DNA from: Microglena sp. YARC
Taxonomy: Eukaryota > Chlorophyta > Chlorophyceae > Chlamydomonadales > Chlamydomonadaceae
Length of the DNA stretch: 64,000 nucleotides
Direction of reading: 5' to 3'
NCBI GenBank assembly: GCA_022414725.1
Contig: CM039462.1
Span: 37,685,186 to 37,749,185 of the forward strand
A program made the position numbers and the translations under genes. Of this stretch, positions 1-8,806 are shown one piece after another (within the stretch, counting starts at the first letter, position 1; the number at the start of each line of letters is the position of its first letter). The notes beneath the pieces were generated by a model. It saw nothing but the letters and a program-made list of their open reading frames with translations. It did not search any database and had not been told where the DNA came from.

Positions 1-225
1 TTATTCTCATTCAGATTTGTTGATAGAAGTGAATGCCCCCAGTATTTATACTCCGTTTGGGGCTTCGACCCCCCCCGCCATGGCGTGTGGGGGTGTGAGG
101 ATCCCCACGTGTCCTCTTGATGAGGGGGGTGTGTGGCAATGGAACGACAAGACAGAATCCCCCTCCGTGCGTGTGTGCGGGGGTATGTAATGGGCGTTCC
201 ACCCTCCCGCATCCTTACATGACAC
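1..225. other. Intergenic, GC-rich low-complexity DNA
   Basis: No gene is supported here. The stretch carries C and G runs and short GTGTGTG tracts of the kind that recur between genes throughout the first 15 kb. The short ORFs in it are compositional. Confidence 0.5.
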
Positions 226-395
226 ACGACATCGACAGTGTTCCGCATCTCCGATACATTCGATCTTGCGTGTGTCCTCCGATACATTCGACAGTTTTCC
301 GCATCTCCGATACATCCGACAGTGTTCCGCATCTTTTGTCCTCCGATACATTCGACAGTTTTCCACCGTTTGATTGTGTCCTCCGATACCGCTTC
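226..395. repeat. Degenerate ~30-bp minisatellite (CGACAGT-TTCCGCATC family)
   Basis: Units of the form CGACAGT(G/T)TTCCGCATC followed by TCCTCCGATACATT are repeated about five times with variation. A second small cluster of the same family lies at 6,565-6,680, and single relatives occur near 2,445 and 9,300, so this is a dispersed repeat of the left block and not coding sequence. Confidence 0.75.
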
Positions 396-417
396 TTCCA
401 AGCTTGATGTGAACTGT

Positions 418-535
418 GGGCTCCCCTCCGGTCGCCCACCCGCTCGGTTCCTCGCGGACCCTTTTGTGGGGGCTCCCCTCCGGTCGCCCCCAGTCGCTCC
501 GCTGTGGGGAGGTGAAAGGGTCCTCCTGCTCCATC
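418..535. repeat. Two direct copies of a GC-rich 20-mer downstream of the LRAT-like gene
   Basis: The 20-mer GGGCTCCCCTCCGGTCGCCC occurs at 418-437 and again at 470-489, with related short inverted pieces around it. It lies just beyond the 3' end of the minus-strand gene at 564-1,022 and could fold in its 3' untranslated region; that role is inference. Confidence 0.6.
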
Positions 536-563
536 ATTTTAGTACGCACATGGCTGGCGGCTT

Positions 564-1022
564 CTACCAATATGCCCGCGCCATCCCAATTGCAATGATC
601 CCTACAATACTGACCACCAGGCCGAAACTGGTGCATATTACTCCGTAATTGAACACCTCTCTAGAAAAAGCCGCCCCCTCATAACACCAGCTACCGAAGT
701 GCTGACAGTTCCTTCCCAACACATTGTAATCCGCCCTGCCGAGCTGCGAGCGTGCCCTTTTGACCACCTCCAACGGTGAGAAACGACACCTCGCATTCAC
801 AACCCGTGCAGAGCTGCCAACTACCAGGAACTCTGCCAGAGTAGTCTCGCTGATCAATCGCTTTCCATGGGGCTCTGACCCCGCATAGTGGATGACCTTG
901 ATGTCTGCTGCAGAGGAATACCCTTCTGGGGGGGCGCTCACAATGCCATCGTGCTCGAACTTGATGCCGATGGGGTTGACGCAATCCAAATGCAGCCACA
1001 TGCCAGCCTCGATGCTCGCCAT
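564..1022 (-). CDS. LRAT/NlpC-P60-superfamily protein with C-terminal membrane anchor
   Basis: This is a 152-residue protein counted from the ATG at 1,022-1,020; the ORF extends two codons further only through a TTG. It has the layout of the LRAT domain (lecithin-retinol acyltransferase / PLAAT phospholipase-acyltransferase, a permuted NlpC/P60 thiol fold). A histidine sits in EHDGIV (about H24), a second candidate is H45, and the catalytic-type motif NCQHF gives N105, C106 and H108. Residues about 128-148 are hydrophobic and look like a single membrane span, as in PLAAT proteins. Known relatives hydrolyse or transfer acyl chains on phospholipids through the Cys-His pair, so a membrane-bound lipid acyltransferase or phospholipase is inferred. 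The length is normal for the family and no frameshift is seen. Neighbours are repeats, not an operon. Family assignment is fairly sure; substrate unknown. Confidence 0.75.
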   Translation of the reverse strand: MASIEAGMWLHLDCVNPIGIKFEHDGIVSAPPEGYSSAADIKVIHYAGSEPHGKRLISETTLAEFLVVGSSARVVNARCRFSPLEVVKRARSQLGRADYNVLGRNCQHFGSWCYEGAAFSREVFNYGVICTSFGLVVSIVGIIAIGMARAYW

Positions 1023-1130
1023 GTTCAACTTTGCTTAGTACCCATGGCAGACTTTTTCTGCGAGGGGTGGCATACGCAACCAGGGGAAACATGTCAGCAT
1101 ATCTGACACGTGTGTTCGCGCGCCCATGAA

Positions 1131-1146
1131 AATACGAGTGTAAACG
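1131..1146 (-). promoter_or_regulatory. Copy of recurring motif TTTACACTCG(T/A)TTTT
   Basis: On the minus strand this reads TTTACACTCGTATTTT. It lies about 110 bp upstream of the LRAT-like start codon. The motif recurs at least nine times in the left block, always between genes; a promoter role is inference only. Confidence 0.4.
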
Positions 1147-1165
1147 TGGCATTTCTGCCACGTTT
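1142..1165. terminator. Perfect 10-bp stem hairpin with 4-nt loop and T tract
   Basis: AAACGTGGCA at 1,142-1,151 pairs perfectly with TGCCACGTTT at 1,156-1,165 around loop TTTC, followed by more T. Palindromic hairpins end transcripts in several giant viruses; whether this one does is not shown. Confidence 0.4.
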
Positions 1166-1239
1166 TTCGCGCGCCTCGAAGTCAGCGAAAGCCGCCTTGG
1201 TGTGTGTGAGGATGGTACGGGTCTGCGAAATCACAGTGT

Positions 1240-1840
1240 GCTGTGACTCTACTCGACAGTTTCCGCCATGATGCGAGAGGTCACCATGTGATGTGACTCG
1301 ACTCGCCTCGACTCGACAGTTTCCGCCATGATGCGAGAGGTCACCATGTGATGTGACTCGACTCGACAGTTTCCGCCGTGATACGAGAGGTCGCCATGTG
1401 ATGTGATGTGATGTGACTCGACTCTACTCGACAGTTTCCGCCGTGATACGAGAGGTCGCCATGTGATGTGATGTGATGTGACTCGACTCTACTCGACAGT
1501 TTCCGCCATGATGCGAGAGGTCACCATGTGATGTGATGTGACTCGACTCGACTCGACAGGTGCCGCCGTGATGCGAGATGTCGCCATGTGACTCTGTGAC
1601 TCTGTTACTCGACTCGACACAGATGCCGCCGTCCTTGATGAGAGCGAGTGGTCGCAGTGTCATGTGTCGTGTGGAGGCTGATTGACGAGGATTCTTCGAC
1701 AGCCGCCGCCGTGATGCGAGAGGTCGCTCGCTCTGTGACTCGACTCGACAGGTGCCGCCGTGATGCGAGATGTCGCCATGTGACTCTACTCTACTCTAAT
1801 CGACTCGACACATTATGCCGCCGTCCTTGATGAGAGTGGT
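1240..1840. repeat. ~60-bp minisatellite, about ten copies
   Basis: Each unit contains CGACAGTTTCCGCC, a TGATGCGAGAGGTC segment and a variable ATGTGATGTG/ACTCGACTCG tract that expands and contracts between copies. Later copies (1,610 onward) are more diverged. The short ORFs across it are products of the period. It separates the LRAT-like gene from the primase-helicase region. Confidence 0.85.
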
Positions 1841-1852
1841 CGCCGTTCCTCT

Positions 1853-1868
1853 AAAACGAGTGTAAACG
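1853..1868 (-). promoter_or_regulatory. Copy of recurring motif TTTACACTCGTTTT
   Basis: Plus strand AAAACGAGTGTAAACG, at the right edge of the 60-bp minisatellite. Same motif as at 1,131; function unknown. Confidence 0.35.
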
Positions 1869-2551
1869 TAGTGAGTGGCCTAAGCCCCCTCAACCAAATC
1901 CTGTGTAGTGCTGGCGTCGGTACAATCGATCGCCGGACATGATAAAAGACCCGACGATCCCCGTAACTGCATAATTTCCTTTTGTTTTGTTCTCCTCTCT
2001 CTTCCTTCGAACACGACCGACCGACATCTTCCTCCTTTCCATGAGCAGCATCATTCATCGAGCCTCGAGTGAAGTGTGTGGCTCACGCCCGACAGCATCA
2101 TTGATGGGGATTGCCAAAACCCCGATGTCTGATAACACACTCGAGGTTGGCTAACCTCTCGGATCGATGAGAGTGCTGTCAAGGTAGCCGCCGCCGCTTG
2201 CGAAGACGAGCAGTTCCTCTGTCAAAAGAGGAATCGTCAGACTCTCTCCTTCCAATCTGTGAAAGTCTCCTGGGCACTCTGTACGATCCTTGAGGGTTCC
2301 TTGAAGCCGTCTTTTGCTTCCATCCTTATTTTCTGAACAAATCTAGATAATCCATAAGCATCATTATCATCTAGCCTGGAGACAGATGGACGAGACAATG
2401 AGGATCCGTGGTGTCTTTTGGAGACGAGGACGAGGACATGTTTCCGCCGTTTGCATGTGGAGTCTGATTGATGGACGATGACAGTGTTCATCCCTTTGCG
2501 TGTGTTCGTACGTACGTGCGTGCGTTTGCTTGCATTCATTCATTCGATTCT
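1869..2551. other. Intergenic region downstream of the helicase, no gene seen
   Basis: Nothing coding is supported. The only structure is a few short inverted repeats (for example a GGGG...CCCC pair near 2,107-2,134) and one TTTCCGCCGTTTGC relative of the dispersed repeat family near 2,443. ORFs in this stretch have no recognisable composition or motif. Confidence 0.5.
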
Positions 2552-3960
2552 TTACACCAACCTGTATCCTTTGAAAACCCCTCGCAAATTTTCGTTTCCG
2601 CGGCTTTTGACGCGGCTTTGCTCTAGACACCTGACGCTTAGGTGACGTTCCAGGTCCGTCTTGATCGTGCTGAGTTTCCCGTTGAAATATTCGCATGTCT
2701 TGAAGCGTTCTTTGGCCTCCTTCAGCAGAAATGCGCTGTCCTGGCTGGCAGCGACGTGCTCTTCGACGAACATAGCCACTGCGTCGTTCGCGTTCAAGTA
2801 CATCGCACTGGTCTTCTTTAACGAATCGGGCATATCGAACTTGTAAGCGTATGCAAACGCGTGTAGAAGGGTGCGTAGGAACTCCATGCGCATCGCTCCG
2901 TCTGCCTTGAATGCCTCTACAAGCCCTGCGTCTCGTGGGAAGAGGAATTTTGCGGCGTCCGCCTCATCCGCGTCCACAAACCTACTGATGTAGTCGAGTT
3001 TTCGTATCCGTCGTTGGACTCCCGAGTCAGAACCGTCGACCATCGGCGGGGCGTTGCACATGATGTGTATCTTGTGTTGCGGGCGGAAGCGTACGATGTC
3101 GCTGGAGTGCAAGAGGCGGTAGGTGATGCCTTCCCCACCGGTCATATCCTTGAGGACTCCGGAATTTAAGACTTCGTCGTGGTTTGGCTCTGTGCAATAC
3201 ATAATGCGGACCCCCTTCCACGTCGCAAACTCTGGCATCGGGCGACCTGGATCGATGCGTTGCTTGCTTGTCAGCATTTCCACGCCGAATTTCCGGATGT
3301 AGTCGCCCAATGCGATCTCCATGACTTCGAAGAACTTGGTCTTCCCGTTAGAGGCTGACGCGTTGGCGCCGGCGTGTATGTGAAAGAGCTCTTGTCCGCT
3401 GTCTCCGTACAGCTGTCTAGCAAATGTGTGGATGAGGTATTCTCGTTGGTATATATCGGGGTGCATCGTGTCCCAGTATTTCCGCACGCGGTCTGCTGAT
3501 TCCACGCACACTGCGCCATTGTAATCGAATCCCACGGACATGGAGACCATGTCCTCCGGATGCCCTTGACGGAAGACGCCGTTTTTGAGGTCCCACACGC
3601 CGTTGTTGAACCCTAAGAGGTTTGGGTCGGCGTCGAGTTTCTTCATGAAGTCCGGGTCGTAAAAGTACTCGAGCATCTCTTGCAGTACGTTGTTCTTGAA
3701 GGTCGCGTCCTGGAGGCGCGCGGTGATGTGCGCTAGCCGGTCGGCGTCGTTCTTTGTGCTCGCGTTGCTCTGCATGTCGTAAGCGCTTTGGGACGCTCTC
3801 TCCTTGTTCATAGCGATAATGAAGTGCTCTAGAACAACGGTGGACAGCTCGTGCTTGACGTGGATCGCGGCGACGTCCGTCTTCCATCGCCCGTCGAATA
3901 CGTACCATATCTTGCCGTTCGTGCTCGCGGAAGCGATGCGTTTGCCAAGTATTTTTTTTC
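2552..3960 (-). CDS. D5_N plus SF3 helicase portion of D5-type protein
   Basis: This part is about 470 residues and lacks its own plausible ATG; the ORF that carries it opens at a TTG (4,045) inside unrelated frame. FNNGVWDL, followed by a short basic stretch and PEDMVSMSVGFDY, is a hallmark of the D5_N domain. The P-loop SASNGKT fits the SF3 Walker A form. A Walker-B-like segment (RIMYCTEPN), a motif with asparagine (HIMCNAPP) and an arginine pair (QRRIRK) follow at the expected distances. SF3 helicases unwind DNA as hexamers at viral origins. The C-terminal 120 residues are compatible with the usual winged-helix end, ending naturally at 2,552. It is the same locus as the primase piece upstream. 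Confidence 0.8.
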
Positions 3961-4123
3961 GCGATGCGCGCGATCTCGTTATGGCTCCCGTTGCACGTGC
4001 GGATGTCCTCGATGACGCGCTGACTGACGATGTCCCAATACTCAACCGGGGAGTCGTGTCTGGCCCACATGTGCAAAGAGCCTAGGCGCAAGCGCAAGCG
4101 CAAGCCCGCGCGATCATCCGAAT

Positions 4124-4954
4124 TCATTGTGCCCCATACCTCGCCACACTTCCCTTTGTGTACTTCTCCGGGCACTTTTTGCTGAAGAGTTCCCACAATG
4201 GGAGATGGGTGGGTGATATGTTGTGCAGACACCACCCGACTTCCATCCATGTGCGGTATGAGCTTGCGCGGGAAGCGGCGATGATATCGACCAGCGCCGC
4301 TACCTCATCAAACGCCTCGGGTGCACCACTTTCGTGATCGATATCGTCATTGACCACAACTTTGATTGACCTTTGTTTCTTTTGTTTCGTTTGTTTTGGT
4401 TTCGCCACCAGCTCCATCAACGTCCGAGGTATATCGACGAGCTTAGTCCCCGCAGCCCACGGCTCACGCACCCACGTCTTGTTCAAGGAAGGGCATATCG
4501 CCAAGACGCCGCGTGTACCGGTGGAACAACGCGTCTTCAAATCGGCGTCAAAACCGATGACCTGTCGTGCGCCATCCCAGTAACCTTCCGCGTCCGCCCA
4601 CTCTGGGCGAATGAACAGATAATGCCGGCCCTTGTTGGTCTGTTGGATGGGGCACACCGAGAGGGCTTCGACGACGTCAGGGTCTTGCAGGGCCTCAATC
4701 TTCGCCACCGCATCGTCAGAGTCAGCGTCGACAACGCACAACGAATCCAGGAGAAGTCCCCACTGCGCATGCTCAGGGTTTTTGACCATGTAAATATGCG
4801 CCTTTTCCATGGACCACTGCCCGGGCTCCTTGTGACAAACGATAGGTTTCTTCGCTCCGGTAGGGATGAGGACGGTGTCACCGACCACGTCTCGACCGCA
4901 TTGCAAGAGCCAATCATAGGTTTCGCGAATGATGTCGCTCATTTCCATGTTCAT
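4124..4954 (-). CDS. N-terminal primase (AEP / prim-pol) portion of D5-type protein
   Basis: Counted from the ATG at 4,954, this part is about 276 residues. An acidic motif CVVDADSDD fits the first metal-binding motif of archaeo-eukaryotic primases. NKGRHYLF fits the conserved histidine motif, and GFDADLKT supplies a further conserved acidic residue. These enzymes make primers for DNA replication. A stretch with WMEVGWCLHNI and WELFSKKCPEKY near the end is typical of the PriCT region that joins the primase to the helicase. The ORF ends at a TGA (4,126-4,124) just after the sense moves into another frame. Upstream lies the 221-bp repeat array, which must contain or displace the promoter. Domain call is by motif pattern; moderately sure. 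Confidence 0.7.
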   Translation of the reverse strand: MNMEMSDIIRETYDWLLQCGRDVVGDTVLIPTGAKKPIVCHKEPGQWSMEKAHIYMVKNPEHAQWGLLLDSLCVVDADSDDAVAKIEALQDPDVVEALSVCPIQQTNKGRHYLFIRPEWADAEGYWDGARQVIGFDADLKTRCSTGTRGVLAICPSLNKTWVREPWAAGTKLVDIPRTLMELVAKPKQTKQKKQRSIKVVVNDDIDHESGAPEAFDEVAALVDIIAASRASSYRTWMEVGWCLHNISPTHLPLWELFSKKCPEKYTKGSVARYGAQ

Positions 4955-5005
4955 AACATACCGCACACTATCCTTATATGCTTTGTCTAATTGTGCGCTA
5001 CAAAC

Positions 5006-6160
5006 GCTACACTTTTTTTTTAATGATAAAAAAAAGAGAGGAGGAGATGTATGTTTTGTAGAGCATGGAGCCTGCTTGAAACCCTGCGGATGTCTTTTGT
5101 AGACGCTCCCTAAGACACGATCCGTGTCCTGTAGCGTTTGTATCGTTTGTACGGCTCTCAGCAATAGTTTCAACTTGTCGTTCCATATATAACCTTTTGC
5201 TGTAGGTGCTACAACCGATACAAGCGCTACACTTTTTTTTTAATAATAAAAAAAAGAGAGGAGGAGATGTATGTTTTGTAGAGCATGGAGCCTGCTTGAA
5301 ACCCTGCGGATGTCTTTTGTAGACGCTCCCTAAGACACGATCCGGTGTCCTGTAGCGTTTGTATCGTTTGTACGGCTCTCAGCAATAGTTTCAACTTGTC
5401 GTTCCATATATAACCTTTTGCTGTAGGTGCTACAACCGATACAAGCGCTACACTTTTTTTTTAATAATAAAAAAAAGAGAGGAGGAGATGTATGTTTTTG
5501 TAGAGCATGGAGCCTGCTTGAAACCCTGCGGATGTCTTTTGTAGACGCTCCCTAAGACACGATCCGGTGTCCTGTAGCGTTTGTATCGTTTGTACGGCTC
5601 TCAGCAATAGTTTCAACTTGTCGTTCCATATATAACCTTTTGCTGTAGGTGCTACAACCGATACAAGCGCTACACTTTTTTTTTAATAATAAAAAAAAGA
5701 GAGGAGGAGATGTATGTTTTTGTAGAGCATGGAGCCTGCTTGAAACCCTGCGGATGTCTTTTGTAGACGCTCCCTAAGACACGATCCGGTGTCCTGTAGC
5801 GTTTGTATCGTTTGTACGGCTCTCAGCGATAGTTTCAACTTGTCGTTCCATATATAACCTTTTGCTGTAGGTGCTACAACCGATACAAGCGCTACACTTT
5901 TTTTTTAATAATAAAAAAAAGAGAGGAGGAGATGTATGTTTTGTAGAGCATGGAGCCTGCTTGAAACCCTGCGGATGTCTTTTGTAGACGCTCCCTAAGA
6001 CACGATCCGGTGTCCTGTAGCGTTTGTATCGTTTGTACGGCTCTCAGCAATAGTTTCAACTTGTCGTTCCATATATAACCTTTTGCTGTAGGTGCTACAA
6101 CCGATACAAGCGCTACACTTTTTTTTAATAATAAAAAAAGAGAGAGGAGACGTATGTTTT
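5006..6160. repeat. Tandem array of ~221-bp units (five full copies plus a partial sixth)
   Basis: Units begin at GCTACAC near 5,006, 5,226, 5,447, 5,669, 5,891 and 6,112, giving periods of 220-222 bp. Differences are mainly 1-nt indels in T or A runs and a few substitutions. Read on the minus strand each unit holds GGTTATATATGG and a TTATTATTAAAAAAAA tract, so every copy has a TATA-like element facing the primase-helicase gene. The array directly abuts that gene's 5' side. It may act as repeated promoter or origin sequence; only the repeat itself is seen. Confidence 0.9.
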
Positions 6161-6500
6161 GTCTCAACTCAGCTTGACATCCCCATTGTTTTGGGTGTAA
6201 TATTAAGGGTTTCGTGTAGGGGCGTGCCGAATCCGGTATTTGAGGCCATTTTATAAAAACAATATTTAAGTTGCTAATCTGTCAACGGTACAGCGTGAGG
6301 TTAAGCAAAATGGATGTCTGTCAAAGTTGTTTACACTCGTTTTTATTGATGAGGATAATAAAAGAAAAATATGCAGTCTCGGGGCGAGGAGGTCCTTTTA
6401 TAATGCCCGGCGATCGTACCTCCAGCAATACACAAGGATTGGGCATGCCTGTGTACGCAAGCGCCGGTCCCTTTAATCTGAGTGAGTGAGTGAGTGACTA
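6161..6500. other. Intergenic, no gene seen
   Basis: Only one copy of the TTTACACTCGTTTTT motif (6,329-6,344) and a GAGTGAGTGAGTGA run near 6,480 stand out. A 72-codon ORF here has no supporting feature. Confidence 0.45.
6329..6344 (+). promoter_or_regulatory. Copy of recurring motif GTTTACACTCGTTTTT
   Basis: Exact match to the recurring intergenic motif. No gene start lies close on either side. Confidence 0.35.
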
Positions 6501-6508
6501 TGAAGAGG

Positions 6509-6719
6509 AGTCGTCGACATGTGTTCCGCCGTTTTCGTGTGTCAATGAGTGTCCTGCGTGTGCCATTCGACCGTGTTCGGCCTCTTGTGTCCTCCTATAC
6601 ATTCGACAGTGTTCCGCATCTTGTGTCCTCCTATACATTCTACAGTGTTCCGCCGTTTGCGTGTGTCCTCCTCCGTGTATCCATTGTCCGTATTTTGCGT
6701 TTCTTACACTCGTTTGTTT
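6509..6719. repeat. Second cluster of the CGACAGTGTTCCGC minisatellite
   Basis: Three to four units with GTTCCGC and TGTGTCCTCCTATACATTC match the repeat at 226-395. The cluster closes with CTTACACTCGTTTGTTT (6,703-6,719), a variant of the recurring motif. Confidence 0.7.
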
Positions 6720-6841
6720 GAGGCGCACTCACACGAAACCCTTGTCGTCGACTAAATCCTCATGATACGCGCGTCCCAACCAACTCTCTATCCAATGCGT
6801 AATGTTTTCGCGCGCATCGAATCTTCCCACGAGTCCTCAAC

Positions 6842-6935
6842 TTGAATTCCCCTGCCCCACTCCGTGGGTCCCGCGATTCCTCTTTCATACTCCCGACATA
6901 GTTGTCAAGCAGAAGTCTGCTTGAGACGACACGTG
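6842..6935. repeat. Dispersed hairpin cassette, copy 1
   Basis: The cassette has GAATTCC, a small palindrome CCCACTCCGTGGG (6,856-6,868), CCGCGAT, then AAGCAGA-AGTCTGCTTGAGAC, itself a near-perfect inverted repeat. Related cassettes lie at 11,170-11,275, 13,045-13,132, 14,605-14,695 and 14,822-14,912, with a partial one at 12,232-12,312. Confidence 0.7.
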
Positions 6936-7090
6936 TCCCCATGCGCCTCGAAAAATACGAACCCTGTCCACGCCACACCCAGGCCAAGCCACACACACCC
7001 CAGCCATGTCAATCTTAACCAAGTTCCAAAGTTCCGAAGTTCCGAAGTTCCGAAGTTCTCCAATTCTTCTCTCACGAACTCAGTGTGTAT

Positions 7091-7290
7091 CCAGCGAACT
7101 CCGAAAGCTAATTCCTAGGGTGAACTCCGTGTGTTAGGAAACATCCAGCGAACTCCGAAAGCTGATTCCGAGGGTGAACTCCGTGTGTTAGGGAGCATCC
7201 AGCGAACTCCGAAAGCTGATTCCGAGGGTGAACTCCGTGTGTTAGGGAGCATCCAGCGAACTCCGAAAGCTGATTCCGAGGGTGAGTTAA
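7091..7290. repeat. 54-bp tandem repeat, about four copies
   Basis: Units start with CCAGCGAACTCCGAAAGCT near 7,091, 7,145, 7,199 and 7,253. The 54-bp period keeps one frame open, so it could encode an 18-residue peptide repeat, but there is no other sign of a gene. Confidence 0.85.
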
Positions 7291-7312
7291 ATAGTAGCAG
7301 TAATCGAGATCT

Positions 7313-7496
7313 ATTCATGGTTACTTTCATGGCTGCTAGTATTTGCGAAGTTCGAGTTTGGATTGCGCTGGCTTGCTAGCTCTATGTCTCCACCTGCGAA
7401 AGCCATTCATGGTTACTTTCATGGATGCTAGTATTTGCGAAGTTCGCGTTCGGATTGCGCTGGCTTGCTATCTCTATGTCTCCACCTTCGAAAGCA
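7313..7496. repeat. 92-bp tandem duplication
   Basis: ATTCATGGTTACTTTCATGG begins both copies (7,313 and 7,405), which run to the CTATGTCTCCACC...CGAAAGC ends at about 7,404 and 7,496. They differ at a few positions. They lie upstream of the hypothetical gene at 7,582. Confidence 0.8.
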
Positions 7497-7581
7497 TTAT
7501 CCAGTAATTGATTGCGAAGATTGTGCTGGCTGCGAAAGCATGAGCTGACCAACCATCCACCCATGTTCGCAGGCACTGAAG

Positions 7582-7944
7582 ATGGCTATGATGAAGAAGG
7601 GGGCTATCAAGATTCAGCTCCGAACTTCCATGTGTATGCATTCCGAGTATGCAGGAAGTGTTCCGTACATCAAGAATGGCATCTTTTGCATCATCGACGA
7701 GGAGGATGTTGGCGAGGATGTTGTCGACCGGGCAGGGGTTCGACTGCGAGATTTGAAGCACTCTTCGTCTCCTGATTTTAGTGTCATAATCATTAAGATG
7801 TTTGGTATGCCTATCCCTATGCTTGTGAATTGCAGGGATTGCCCTGCGAATGCAGTTGTGACAGTCGATCACTCGACTACATTCGAATCATGTGACTGTG
7901 GTGTATGCCCACTTAGCATGGGGGCGGGTGGGTCTGGACATTAG
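7582..7944 (+). CDS. Hypothetical protein with C-terminal cysteine cluster
   Basis: A 120-residue ORF starting at ATG 7,582. I do not recognise a family. The middle (PYIKNGIFCIIDEEDVGEDV) has ordinary protein composition, and the last third holds CRDC and CDCGVC, four to five cysteines that could bind zinc. There is no signal peptide or membrane segment. It is preceded by the 92-bp duplication and followed by AT-rich spacer. It may be a real small viral-type gene or a chance ORF. Confidence 0.35.
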   Translation: MAMMKKGAIKIQLRTSMCMHSEYAGSVPYIKNGIFCIIDEEDVGEDVVDRAGVRLRDLKHSSSPDFSVIIIKMFGMPIPMLVNCRDCPANAVVTVDHSTTFESCDCGVCPLSMGAGGSGH

Positions 7945-8191
7945 TTTATGAGGTGGTGAGATGGAGAGCTGTATGTATTGATTGAGATTGTCTATTGTAA
8001 CCAGTTGAATCCGCCCACTATTCTCCCTGTCCCACTATTCTCCATGTGAGGAATTCTTTTTGAATTAATTATTTGCAATCTCAACGGCTCGCCTGAGACT
8101 GACACTGTTATACCTGAAATGTAACCAAAATGCGGCGTCGGCCTAACACAGCCTGGTGTGTCTCACGGTTAAGTTTTTCGGTAAATTACGC
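7945..8191. other. Spacer, no gene seen
   Basis: AT-rich DNA with two near-identical short phrases around TGTCCCACTATTCTCC. No coding support. Confidence 0.4.
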
Positions 8192-8375
8192 ATCAATCAA
8201 TCCCTATTTTCAACGTGTTCACATGTGTCGTGTGGATACAGATGTGAGTCTGCGCAAGCCACCGTGTCATGTGTGTGCGGTCTGTTGTCTGTCTGATGGC
8301 GCAATCCGCCTGTGTGGCGTGTGTGAGAATGAATGGACGAACGTGTGGTCTGCGAAATCCGCCGTGGCGTATGGA
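8192..8375. repeat. Dispersed repeat, GTGAGTCTGCGCAAGCCACC family, copy 1
   Basis: The first 30 bases (CATCAATCAATCCCTATTTT and beyond) match the 100-bp units at 13.5-14.3 kb. The remainder (about 8,226-8,372) is nearly identical to 12,073-12,213 and partly to 11,036-11,107. ORFs on both strands over it reappear at each copy and so are repeat translation. Confidence 0.8.
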
Positions 8376-8395
8376 CAACACCACTACCCCCTTTA

Positions 8396-8806
8396 ATCAA
8401 TTGACGGTGGTAGGAGTCAGCAGCTTAATTGTGTTAGAATCTATATCACAAAACCGATCGATCTATGAATAATATGCAATGATGGTGTCAAACGTTCGAT
8501 GCGAACACAGAACGACTGTACGGCGTACCGTTTTGAATTAACCTTTAAAGACTCCAACCGAAAAGCAGCTGTCAAGGCTGACAGTGCCACACCCCCGCTT
8601 CCGCCACACGACAAAGACCTCCACCGTAACCTATGACATTATGCACCCAGATGACCTAGATGCTAGAGAAGCCGTTCGAAGCAAGAAGGACTTGTCGCCC
8701 TTTTGGAGATCATCACAAATGGCTCGCAACACTCGGTACACTTGGTCTGCTCGGCCATGGAATTGACCGAAAAAATGTATGAATAATTCTTCCGGAGGCT
8801 CAAAAA
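8396..8806. other. Spacer with a short uncharacterised ORF
   Basis: A 60-codon ORF (8,584-8,766, plus) has no recognisable feature. A TTATAATATTATAAC palindrome (about 8,812-8,826) overlaps the start of the next gene. No other structure seen. Confidence 0.35.

Larger units (their letters stand above)
2552..4954 (-). pseudogene. D5-type primase-helicase, whole locus, interrupted by two frameshifts
   Basis: The locus reads, in order, an archaeo-eukaryotic-type primase domain, a short PriCT-like linker, a D5_N region and an SF3 helicase. This is the architecture of the replicative primase-helicase of NCLDVs and related elements. The reading frame changes twice: near 4,150-4,160, in a run of short A and G tracts, and near 3,952-3,959, at a run of eight T on the plus strand. 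Between the shifts the coding sense lies in another frame, where a PriCT-like segment (LGSLHMWARHDSPVEYW) is visible. Both shifts lie in homopolymer or short-repeat sequence, so sequencing error and true decay are both possible; domains either side are well conserved, which favours recent breakage or error. Start chosen at the ATG at 4,954, because the ORF upstream of it only translates the neighbouring tandem repeat. Confidence 0.75.

Noticed and set aside
3952..4165. Programmed ribosomal frameshifting in the primase-helicase
   Set aside because: Two separate shifts would be needed, no slippery heptamer with a downstream stem was seen, and both sites are ordinary error-prone runs.
3417..4250. 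Arg-rich 277-codon ORF on the minus strand
   Set aside because: Most of it is the shadow of the helicase; only its first ~90 codons carry the displaced middle of the primase-helicase and are covered by that entry.
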